A stretch of 64,000 bases of DNA. Source: Rhabditoides inermis. Lineage: Eukaryota; Nematoda; Chromadorea; Rhabditida; Rhabditidae. The notes beneath the pieces were generated by a model. That model saw only the letters and a program-made list of their open reading frames with translations. It made no database searches and was not told the origin of the DNA. This document shows, piece by piece, positions 54,733 through 64,000 of the stretch. The first letter of the stretch is position 1; each line of letters opens with the position of its first letter. The stretch spans positions 124,001 to 188,000 of the forward strand of contig CAWZYM010000141.1 of assembly GCA_963966185.1 (NCBI GenBank), written 5' to 3'. Both the position numbers and the translations under genes were made by a program.

Positions 54733-55515
54733 TCACGCTTTCGTAGCGGGACCTTCGTCCAGTCCCATTTTTGCCAGCGAACAGATTGCATTGTATGCAG
54801 CATTGTCCGCCGCAGCCTCCACTGTTGCCCCGCTTCCGTGACACACCTAAACACAATCAATCAATAATTTAATCCGTAACAAATCAATACGCACAATTGG
54901 CTTGTCGATTCCGAGTGAGACGAGGGCAAAGTACTGTTGGTCAGAGCCATCCGGAGACTGAAAAGGACAATTCACAGGTGTGAGAGACATGTTGCCATGC
55001 GCCATCCATCACATCAGCATTTCTGACCCACCTTGGGAAAGTTGGTGTAGAGTGCAGTGAACTTGTAAGTGTTGGAGAATATCTCGAGTCTCCGGCGAGC
55101 AGTCTCCATCTGATGGGCCAGTCCGCCTTCTGGAGAAGACGGGTCCGCTCAAATTGACCAGCATCACAACAAGTTTGCCAAACACAACTGCGGCAAGGCT
55201 TGCAACTTTTTTGACACTTTTTTGACATGTCATCTAATTATTAGGAGTATCACTTATCAAATACTATTAGATTCTAATAGTATTTGATAAGTGATACTCC
55301 TACGTTTCATTTCTAAAGCACTAGCAACTGCATCTGCATGTTATGAAGAAAAAACATGTACATTCTCACCAGTGTTGGGCAGAATGGCGACCCTTCTGTT
55401 TCCACAGTAGGCAGCCAGGAAGACGCGACTGGCATCGCCCAGCTCACTGCGCTGCTCCGCAGTCAGGGCACGCTTCCCGTCGCGGCCTGCACGCACAGGG
55501 CGTCGCTCTCTCTCT

Positions 55516-55567
<52 letters not shown>

Positions 55568-56822
55568 CACCTCTCCTCCGCAGCTTGGACACCATCACCG
55601 TATCCTCCGATCGCAGGCGCTCCTCCTGTGCCGCCGGGTAGTTCTCATCGTCTGAAAAACAAACACAAATTGCGAGTGGAAAGTGGGATGTGGAAACCAC
55701 AAACAAAAAAATCGAACCTGGAGGGGGGCAGGCGTAGACAGATTGGGAGAATGTGACTCGTCGCTTGGCGCCGGGTGATTGGGGCGGGAGAGAGGAGGGA
55801 GAGGGGGCAGTGACAGAGGCCGAGGAGGCACTGAACAGAATGAACAGAATGCACAGACACACATCTACTACAAGGGTCCTCCCTCCCCGTGAGAAACGCT
55901 CGACCCGCGCGGAGTAGCCCACGTGGAAGTCAACAACGCTAGCTCATTTGATCTACTACAAACAATCGTGAACCAACCAGCACCCACGCACCTCCTCTTT
56001 TGCGCGTCGCTCTCTCCGCTGCTCTGCCGGCTCCTCTCCTCTCCCTGCTCCTTCTCCGTCTCCTCCTCCTGCTCCGCATCGGCAAAGGTGAGCTGCTTCT
56101 TCTCCTCCTTCTGCTCCTCTTCCACCACACTCTCCTCCACGCCACACTCGCTCGGATCGAACACACCTAGAATACGTCATGTTGTCACAAATTGAACCCA
56201 TGATTGGTTAGTCACACCAATACAATCATCCACACGCGCCCCACCGATGCTCATCTCTCCCTCGGCCGCTCCCTCCTCTCCCGGGCGTCTCTTGAGGAGA
56301 CTCTTGCCAGGCTGCGGCATAGGCTTGCTGAAAGTACATACACACATCACACATCCTCCCTCCCCCATCTCCTCTCCCCTACCTGAACCCCAGTTGCCCC
56401 AGCATCTCTTCGGCGGCCGCTCGCTTGGCCAGTCTCTTATTCGGTCCGCTGCCACAACATGGAGGCGCCAGCGAACAACGCACCTCAACACAAATGGTGA
56501 TAATCTGATCCCGCCTGCTTCGACTCCGCCCAAATCTCCGAATCTCCACACGTCTAACACGCGAAACTTCTATCCACAAGCCACGCCCCCGTCGCCCCGC
56601 CCACCTCGTACACAAACTCCTTGTATCTGCTCTGCCCGTGCTCGCCGACCAACTCGAAAGACGGCTCCGATTCGCCGCGAGCCTGGCAAACGATACTCAA
56701 TGAACTTTGCTTAATATTATAGAGCAGAAAAAAACACAACTCACTTGCAGCACTTGAATGAGTCGGCTGACGGGGTTGATCTGGTGTCCATACTCGGGGT
56801 CCATCTTCTTGTCCTGGAAGAG

Positions 56823-56865
<43 letters not shown>

Positions 56866-59800
56866 CTCTCTCTCTACCTTGACAATCGTCTTCCTCTTCG
56901 TCTCCTTGCCCCCATTCGCCTGCTGCTTCTTCTGCGCCTGCTTGTACAGAGCAGACGCGAGGAAAATCGGAGAGCGCTCTGAATAAACTAGTACGTACGT
57001 TATTACTAAACAATATAAAAACCCACACAACACAATATAGTAATATTCAAATAGCCACCAAACCAAACGTACCGATGCCGCTGAGGCGAGTGAGGAGGGC
57101 GGCGCACGCCTTCTGCTTGGCAGTCTTCTTCTTCTTCCCGTCGCCTGACATGGGTGTTCCTCTCCTCTACCCCCCCCCTCTCTCTCTCTCCTCCCTCCTC
57201 TCACCCTGTTCCTCCATGATGAGTGTCCCGTCGGGGGAGACGAGCCGACATCGCACCACGTAGTGCCGGTCGTGCGGCAGACCCTCCTCCGTCACCACCT
57301 CCAAGTATATTACAATAATAAAATACCAATTCACATCACAGTCCCAAACCAAATCATACTCTGAAAAAAAACACTAACTCAACTTAAAAGTCGTAAAAAA
57401 GACGTCTGTTCGAAAATACGCTTGACTCTGATCTCAATTTCAACAGTTTCAACGTTGGGACAATAAGCTCATTGAATCTTCTCTTCTCAACATATAATTA
57501 TTGATAACGATCAACAAAAGGAAATAAAAAAGGCACTACCGCCGCCAACGCTGTTACGATTCTCTTTTGAAAAGTACAAGCGTAAAGTAGCTGTGTTTGG
57601 GTTCATCTCAATTCAACAAAAGCACATGCATAAAACTATTATTTCTACACTGCACTATAAACAGGCGAATAGGAAACCACACCATCACACCATCACACCA
57701 CCACACCATCACACCACTACACCACTCACACAACCCACATCACCACTCCTGTACACCACTACACCACACACACCACATATAGGAAATCACACCACCACAC
57801 GATCACACGATCACACCACTCACACCACCAAACTACCACACCATCACGTAATCAGTCGTGGTGAATAGTGTGGTTGCGCTAAGTTGTGGTGGTGTGATGG
57901 TGTGATGGTGTGGTGGTGTAAGTGGTGTGGTGGTGTGATGGTGTGATGGTGTGATGGTGTGGTGGTGTAAGTGGTGTGGTGGTGTGATGGTGTGATGGTG
58001 TGGTGGTGTGATGGTGTGATGGTGTGATGGTGTGAACTCCATATTGCCCTATAAACACAAACCTGCTCTCTCAAACGATATGTAGAAACGTATGCTTTAT
58101 CGATAATTTATTAATAGGGGCTATATAATATACTTTCTTATGTATTTCTTATGAAAGCATTGTGAAAATCAATAAACAGCTAAAGAACAATCGTTTAGTT
58201 TACAATAATGTTTTCATTATTTTTGAATGTATACAAATACAAGAGCTTTTTGATAGATAGATGACTCATTTAAGATAGATAGATGACTCATTTGGGTTAA
58301 TAGAATGTGTGTGTGCAATAGTATATTCATCATTGTCATTTTATTAATTTATTAAATTGTCAATGTATTAATATTTGTGATCGTTTTGAGAGAGCAGGTT
58401 TGTGTATTGTGTTTATAGTTTAGTGTAGAAATAATAGTTTTATGAATGTGCTTTTGTTGAATTGAGATGAACCCAAACACAGCTACTTTACGCTTGTACT
58501 TTTCAAAAGAGAATGAATGTCCTTTTGCTGAATTTCGTTTTTCAAAATAATGTATGTATCAATGTATCATGTATTAATGTTAATGTACTGATAGTTTCAC
58601 AGTAAATATCAGTATTTTTTTTCAAAGTAAATCAACAGATAGAACAAACAAAAAACAATAACAACAACAATACAACGCGCGTGAACGACTACGCAATTCA
58701 CAAACAGTGTGCACATTAGGTCCCATTATACTTTCACGCTGACGCTGACGCGACGCTGACCCTCCCGCGCAAAAGATGCAACAATTGATTTCGTTGACGC
58801 AGCGTGATCAAAATCGATAGGTGCATCTTTTACACGGGAGCGTCAGCGTGAGCGTGAAAGTATAATGGGGCCTATTATCGCGCTCTCCCGCACACGCTCC
58901 CGCGCATCGCGAACCAATGAGCGCACGGGGGCGGGGTTAGTGAGCGGGTCTTTCAGCGAATCAGCGACCGGAAGCATACCATACAGATGTGCAGACCTAA
59001 CCAGCGAACATATTTTGAGTCTTAAACTATTGTTTCATGTTTTGTTTTGGTTTATGGTTGTTCAACGGACGATTTAGAACAATATCATGATATAATACTG
59101 AAACATTTATTATTTGAATGATTTACAAGCGATTCTGGCGGCCCTGTGGGCCGAGCGGGTCTGCAAACCGCTAAGGGAACCCAAACGATCTAATTACGAT
59201 CATATAAAAGTCGTGACAAGTCTCAAGTGCAACAGAGTAACAACTGCCCCCTGGTCACCTCGAACTCCACGTTGACCTTCATGTGGAGGGCGCACTCGTG
59301 CAGCTGCGACACCACAGACTTCTTCCCACCCGACGAGGGAGACGGATACGAGACGGACTTGTCTGGAAAACAGGGCACATCACCATACAACATCACTAAT
59401 TCATAATATATTGAAATGTTCGTACAATTCATTCCCGCTCGCCAGACAAGTTAAACAAGATACATACACAAAACACATTTCATAAAACTACAAACTACAA
59501 ACTTCCAATGACAACACCCCGTTGCTCACCCCGTTCCTCGTCCGCCTCATCATCACTCCTGCTGTCCGATCGGGCCACTCCTCCTCCCACTCCCACTCCT
59601 CCCTTCTCCCCGTCGTATCCCGGAGCATCAGGGGAAGACTGGAATGGGAGATGTGATCATCATATCATTGTAACATCTTCCAGAAATGTGACTGACATGT
59701 TGGTGGGCGGCGAGGAGGGGTGTGGCTGCCGCTGCCGCCTGCGCCCTCTCCTTGGCGTCCAGCTCGGCGATGGCCGGATGGAGACACTGCAGAGCCTGCA

Positions 59801-61634
59801 ATACAACACATCCCATCCATGTCCCCTCCCCCTCTCCCTCGCACCTCTATGGCAGCAGCCTCCTTGGCGAGTGCGAACGAGGCGGCCACTCCGATGAACT
59901 CGGGATACATGAGGGGAGGGCCGATCTGCACCGACACCGCCAGCTGACACACTGCAAAATACAGTTTTACAAAATCACACAAATCGTAACGAGTACATTT
60001 AACACTAACCTGGTCGTCCATGTGGCGACATGACAACATGCGGAGGAGGAGGTGGTGGAGGGGCCGAGGAGGGAGAGTGCAGATGGTGGTGAGAGTGGGG
60101 CGAGTGGACAGAGAGCTGCGAGGGCCCACGCAGCTGCAAGATGAATGATATCACCTCATATGGAGAGGACAAGTGGGTATGCCTACCTGCTGGGGACTGC
60201 CGGGGAGGTTGGGCATGTAGTAGCGGGCACTGGGTGAGACGGGCGGTCCGCCGCCGCCATGCGACAGGGGAGACAGCGGCATGCCAGGCGACGGGGGCAG
60301 CACCACTCTGCAAACACGCACACTACCACATTCTCCCAATCATATAGGTAAAGGCAAGGATAAACTCTGAAATCATATAGATGAAAAATTATAGTCGCAA
60401 CTATGGCCTTGTAAATATAAATTGAGTACCGACCGGTCGGCATTGATGAAGGGTGATGGGGTCGAGCGCATGGGTGGCATGGGGTGTAGGGGAGAGGGCG
60501 GTGGGAGGGGCAGCGTGCGCGGATGGAACTTCGGCGGCGGCAGCTGCAGCCGGCGACACACGTGCTGCAGCAGGAACGACGGCGTGTTCGGGTCTGAATG
60601 AAACGACTTGTCTTAAGGTTCAGCGAATATTCACAACTGAACACAATAGAGTAAGAATGAAGAAACCTCAACCTAACCTAACAGAACGCAAAACAATGGT
60701 CCTCACCCTTCCTCCTCTTTGCCTTCTGGTCTGCGGATGGTGGAAGGGGCAAGGTGGTCTCTCGGAGAGCCCGTTCCGCCGCCGCCTGCTGCGCCTTCTT
60801 GATAGACGCGCCACTGCCCTCGAAACACTCAAAACACTTTTTTCATTAATAAAATCATACATAATGTATGTATGACACATTAATGATATTCTTATTAAAA
60901 AACCGTTCCCTACCTGCGTCTCAGTGAGCACGAGCTGGACGGAGAAGAGCTTCTTGTGGGCGGGGCCACTCTCGTCCAGCAGTTTGTACTCGTGACGTAG
61001 CTGTAATCATAATAAATCATATTACATTTTATATCAAAAAACAATAGATTTTGCTCCCTTGAACATCACAGATTGCCGTCTACTTCGGTCTAACAATGTA
61101 ACGACATTGTCAAACCCTCTACGATTCGCTAATGTTTGCCACAATCGTGAACGAGCGCACCTTGTGGAAGCGGGCGAGTTCGGCGACGCGGCACATGGGC
61201 GACTTGTCCTTGTCGTCGGCCGGCTGACTGTAGCTGTACACTGCCCTCTGTCCGCCGCCCTCTCCCGCCGCGTGGCCACCGCACCACGGCTGCGGGTGCG
61301 CGCCGCGAGACTCCAAACATGATCATTATACAATTAAATTAACATAATGTTATACAAATAGTATGAGACTGCAATCACGAGAGACTGCATTCGCCATTAT
61401 AAACAATGTTATACACATTGTATCATCCCTTTCAATATAACAAAGACTCACGACAATGTTGGTAGGGATCTGGGGCGGCTTGGACGGCTCGCAGTCGCCG
61501 GAGCCGTACATGTTCTCCTGAATGTTTTATTTTATAAATATACGAGATGAATACACAAATAATTGAAATTAAAATGGTCTCACCTTGAATCCGTTGGTTG
61601 TCGTCGTTGCTCCAATGACGTCAAAACCGACCAT
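54733..61634 (-). CDS. stau: Staufen, double-stranded RNA-binding protein (26 exons, 891 aa)
   Basis: Exons (minus): 61584-61634, 61452-61517, 61161-61310, 60914-61000, 60707-60818, 60434-60593, 60187-60307, 60010-60133, 59845-59951, 59697-59795, 59530-59638, 59259-59362, 57205-57298, 57073-57144, 56878-56978, 56745-56813, 56605-56682, 56383-56483, 56218-56327, 55992-56166, 55718-55830, 55571-55651, 55370-55486, 55032-55129, 54895-54957, 54733-54846. They sum to 2676 nt in phase, ATG to TGA. dsRBD1 (about 75-142) has CRVAELARFHK and GSGASIKKAQQAAAERAL. dsRBD2 (about 158-340) is split by a Pro/His/Ser-rich insertion before FIGVAASFALAKEAAAIEAL, as in Drosophila Staufen. dsRBD3 (408-485) has SVVSQLHECALHMKVNVEFE and KKKKTAKQKACAALLTRL. 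dsRBD4 (528-602) has INPVSRLIQVLQ and GSGPNKRLAKRAAAEEMLGQ. dsRBD5 (805-885) is the C-terminal protein-interaction type. Staufen binds mRNA stems and acts in mRNA localisation, translation and decay. Some junctions (exons 18-19 and 19-20) are less certain. Confidence 0.96.
55242..55302. repeat. 61-bp perfect palindrome in a Staufen intron
   Basis: Two 30-bp arms (taggagtatcacttatcaaa and onward) are exact reverse complements around a single T at 55272. It lies in the intron between exons 24 and 23. With a 1-nt centre it would extrude as a cruciform in DNA or a tight hairpin in pre-mRNA. It may be a fold-back transposon relic. Confidence 0.95.
57560..58513. mobile_element. Fold-back element in Staufen intron 12
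   Basis: Arms 57560-57662 and 58411-58513 are reverse complements (ttctcttttgaaaagtacaa and onward). Inside, 57679-57845 is an ACACCATC-type repeat and 57888-58035 its reverse complement, and a third inverted pair lies at 58047-58075 against about 58379-58416. The whole 954-bp unit can fold into a long nested hairpin. No coding content. Confidence 0.88.
58717..58874. mobile_element. 158-bp MITE in Staufen intron 12
   Basis: Ends TAGGTCCCATTATACTTTC and its near-exact reverse complement; the inverted parts extend about 35 bp and weaker pairing continues inwards (gcaaaagatgca against tgcatctttt). If the terminal TA is the target duplication this is a Tc1/mariner-type MITE. It sits 200 bp from the fold-back element in the same intron. 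Confidence 0.85.
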
Positions 61635-61961
61635 GGTTAGTATTGCGAGATTAGTAGAAGTGGATCAGATCCGACGATAGTGGGTTGTAAAATATGAAAA
61701 TAGTGATCCCGTAGATGAGTGGAGGTGGTAGAATAGGCCCTTGGCGAGAGCGATGCGTCGCGATCGATTCACGTCGTTGGGCGCACTGATTTCGACGAAA
61801 CAAACGCCGAAACACGCAACGACGTCGATCGACGCGTGAGCACGTCTGCAAAAAACGTATAAGGACATTTTCAAAGAATTAACTGAACGGAAAATATGAA
61901 AAAACAACGACGAACACAACAAAAAACATCCAAACATCTGAACAGATCAGCTGAAAGCAAT

Positions 61962-61975
61962 AGGGCGGGGCCTAC
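61962..61975 (-). promoter_or_regulatory. GC box upstream of Staufen
   Basis: agggcggggcc lies about 330 bp upstream of the Staufen ATG, followed (in gene direction) by an AT-rich leader. It is a plausible proximal promoter element, but the transcription start is not known. Confidence 0.3.
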
Positions 61976-62123
61976 GATACGATAGCGCGATTTTAACGTA
62001 TATTTGTCAATTGCAACGTACAAAATTTTATTTAAATTTTAAATGAATTAAATTATTAATGAATAAAAAACCCGAATTATATGTTTTTTTTTCCAATCTG
62101 GAAACAAAAAAAGTTTTTTCCTT

Positions 62124-62162
62124 CCAAAATTATGTAGAGAGTTCTACATAATTCTGGAAGAC
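62124..62162. repeat. Hairpin with 17-bp arms
   Basis: ttccaaaattatgtaga and tctacataattctggaa flank a short gagt loop; one mismatch. AT-rich surroundings. No flanking duplication seen. Confidence 0.75.
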
Positions 62163-62479
62163 GAATGGGTGTCTGTTAGGGAAAACTAAGGGCATGGAAA
62201 TCATCTCACTAACTCGAAGGGGAAGATAGCTGAATTAGATCAGAAGATGGCAGATATGCTCATGGAGCAGATTTCAAGTCAACGAAAAAAACACAATAGA
62301 AAGTGAGATGCCGGAAATTGCATCGAATGCGGAGAGAATCCCTCTCTGCTATAGAGAGTTTGTGGAGTACATACGAGAGGCATCGGAGTGATCCACGTTG
62401 TGAGCATAAAGCAAATGGAGATGATATAAATGTGCGGTTGTTGAAGAGGTGAGTGAAACCAGCGCCCATCATGGTTAGG

Positions 62480-62645
62480 CTATGATCAAGTACTGTACGC
62501 GGAATTGAATTTCCAGTATGGAATGAGCTGGTGCTTGTAGACACGTCCCGGCGCGCGTTCACTGATTTGCGTGAATTTAAACGCACGCGACGCACACGCA
62601 ACGCGTCTCCTATGTTACAGAAAATCAAGCTCAGCGTCATAGTCG
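62480..62645 (+). pseudogene. Probable LINE C-terminal remnant
   Basis: The plus strand reads GIEFPVWNELVLVDTSRRAF then TDLREFKRTRRTR, with the VWN(E/S)L then FKxxL-type pattern seen at the C-terminus of CR1-like ORF2 proteins. Short and without the upstream reverse transcriptase, so low confidence. Confidence 0.35.
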
Positions 62646-62675
62646 ATTTCTGAGAAACCGCTGACATGATCATTT

Positions 62676-62745
62676 AGTTTGGTGGCTAGCGAGCGCGACC
62701 AGTGATCTGTTCACCGCGGGTTCGATTCCTTTCGCTGGCACAAGT
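62676..62745 (+). other. tRNA-like sequence
   Basis: gtggctagcgagcgcgacc resembles box A and gcgggttcgattcc contains box B about 35 nt later. No complete cloverleaf. Probably a SINE head. Confidence 0.45.
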
Positions 62746-63290
62746 TTTGCTAAATTGCTCGAGCCAACCGCGACGCGGAACTGATGCGTAGCGTGCGTCT
62801 GAGTTCACCGGCCAGTGAACAAATGAGTGACACTACGGCCGGGCCGTGGTAGAGTTGTAAAGAGGAAGGCTGCTCAGTTGAATTCACGCGTAAAGTGCGT
62901 AAATTTAACTTTGCGGGATCGCATTTCAGCTTTATTAAAGATTATCCGTGCGACAGGAGGATGATGCTAGTGCGAGTGCCCCCCCCCCCTCCCCCGTTGG
63001 TTGAGTGATAGACATTTATCTCTAATCGAAATAATGTGAGTAACGTAACAAAAAGTAGAGCGGAAACAAAGCATGAAAATAACATGAGCAAATGAGCATG
63101 AACACGAATCACCGGGAGAATCAGGAGAGGAGGATGAGTGAAATACCGCGGCGCGAAGAAGAGTGTTTTAATCCGGTTCCAGACAAGGACAGGGGACGGG
63201 ACAGTGCGGACAAGGGACGGTGTATATGAACAGGACAAGTGTGTGACATATAGTTACGGTGCACGTGAACAGAACAGGTGTGACATATAG

Positions 63291-63560
63291 TTAGAATTTG
63301 TGAATGGTATATAGGTCAAATTTACTCAAAGCGGTTTTAAAAGATGAGAGGGAGGAGCACCCCACTACTGTATCGGGAAGCTCGTTCCAAACCCTCACTA
63401 CTCTTACCGCGAAACTACCATATACCAGCGAATTGGAGACGTTCGACTTCCTCAGCTGACGCCTATTCGGTCGTCTCCCGCTCTGGCGAGAAGGCGGAAG
63501 TACCTGCAGGATTCCGCTCAACTCATCAGACTCCATGCCCGCCAGTATCCTCTCTTTCCA
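63291..63560 (-). pseudogene. LINE ORF2 C-terminal fragment
   Basis: The minus strand reads RKSNVSNSLVYGSFAVRVVR then VWNELPDTVV and LSSFKTALSKFDLYTI, ending near 63291. This is the typical C-terminus of a CR1/L2/Rex1-type ORF2. It lies head to head with the reverse-transcriptase piece that starts at about 63565 on the other strand. Confidence 0.75.
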
Positions 63561-63564
63561 CCTG

Positions 63565-64000
63565 TGAGGTTGTGAGTGAAGTTGGTGTGGTACAGGGAAT
63601 AATTCTCGGACCACTTCTATTCAACTGTGTAAAAAAAGTGTTGTAATTTTTTTTGTTCGCACGCATTGTTCAATACGCCGACGATACGGTATATGTCTCT
63701 CGGTATCTTACCGATGGAGACAAACAGAATGCATAAGAAGATGTGGAGAAACTAAGTGGGCTATTCTCAGAGCTGGGAATGAAGCTGAATGCTGAAAAGT
63801 TCAAGGTGATTCGAATGGGAGTGTATGAGAAGGAACCAGATTTTGAAGTGAATCTGCACATTGGTGGAGCTCGAGTGCACTAGCAAGTACAAATATCTCG
63901 GAGTGATCCACGTGACCACTGATGAACTTCAGTGGTTCAGTGGTCACGTGACTGAGAGGGTAACGAAAGCCCGCCATGCTATTGTATCTTTGGTGCGAAC
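63565..64000 (+). pseudogene. LINE reverse transcriptase fragment running off the window
   Basis: The plus strand reads GVVQGIILGPLLFNCV, then QYADDTVYVSRYLTDGDKQN (catalytic YADD), EKLSGLFSELGMKLNAEKFK and a degenerate SKYKYLGVIHV. In-frame stops (TAA near 63737, TAG near 63882) and frameshifts show it is dead. A 14-bp inverted pair (63909-63922 with 63937-63950) interrupts the last block. Confidence 0.85.

Noticed and set aside
55868..56714. Long Ser/Arg- and Pro-rich frames on both strands
   Set aside because: Shadows of Staufen exons 17-20, whose splice phases join consistently.
57593..58074. His/Thr-rich open frames
   Set aside because: Translations of the ACACCATC repeats inside a Staufen intron.
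59140..59190. Leu-type tRNA start (gtgggccgagcgggtctgc)
   Set aside because: Only the 5' part resembles a tRNA; no box B follows.

Overview
This is a window of a metazoan (invertebrate) nuclear genome. The evidence is split genes with GT-AG introns mostly 44-100 bp long, a Staufen orthologue, an SH2-tyrosine kinase, an F-box/LRR-type gene, decayed CHD-helicase and histone copies, and abundant LINEs, tRNA-derived SINEs and MITEs. The very short introns recall nematodes and other small-intron invertebrates, but I cannot fix the phylum from sequence alone.

Layout. 1-19,100 is dominated by repeats: a 265-bp tandem repeat, a TTAA-flanked MITE, a candidate 2.8-kb TIR element carrying a decayed CHD6-9-like helicase copy (itself invaded by a MITE), a 4.3-kb fold-back element holding a 510-bp GA tract and an RTE-type LINE piece, a stretch of exon-like blocks with in-frame stops (10.7-16.6 kb), and a second fold-back element forming a near-perfect 2.07-kb palindrome. 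19.4-19.9 kb holds a histone pseudogene whose H4 N-terminal tail is joined to an H2A histone fold. 20.5-23.9 and 36.4-42.0 kb are two copies of one segmental duplication. Both carry broken copies of an unrecognised multi-exon gene, and differences between them expose TE insertions. 24-29 kb holds a 33-bp minisatellite, an inverted copy of the 265-bp repeat and a solitary gag-like ORF. 29.0-33.6 kb is an almost complete CR1/L2-like LINE (two ORFs, one frameshift each). 34-40 kb holds further LINE 3' ends, tRNA-like heads and a displaced copy of a Staufen exon. 42.65-44.54 kb is a LINE insertion with perfect 12-bp target duplication and a 5' inversion.

46-61.7 kb is the gene-rich part, all on the minus strand: an intact 232-aa basic nuclear-type protein (6 exons), an F-box/LRR-like gene, a 418-aa SH2-tyrosine kinase (15 exons) and Staufen (26 exons; phases add up to 891 aa with five dsRNA-binding domains, the second split by a Pro/His-rich insertion as in Drosophila). 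The Staufen introns carry a 61-bp perfect palindrome, a fold-back element and a small MITE. 62-64 kb returns to LINE debris running off the window.

The most unusual signals are the palindromic heptamer TACNGTA packed into kinase introns (22 copies in about 0.8 kb, several on the 5' splice site), the H4-H2A chimera, the TTAA MITEs (two with tRNA-like interiors), the giant fold-back family and the twin-primed LINE.
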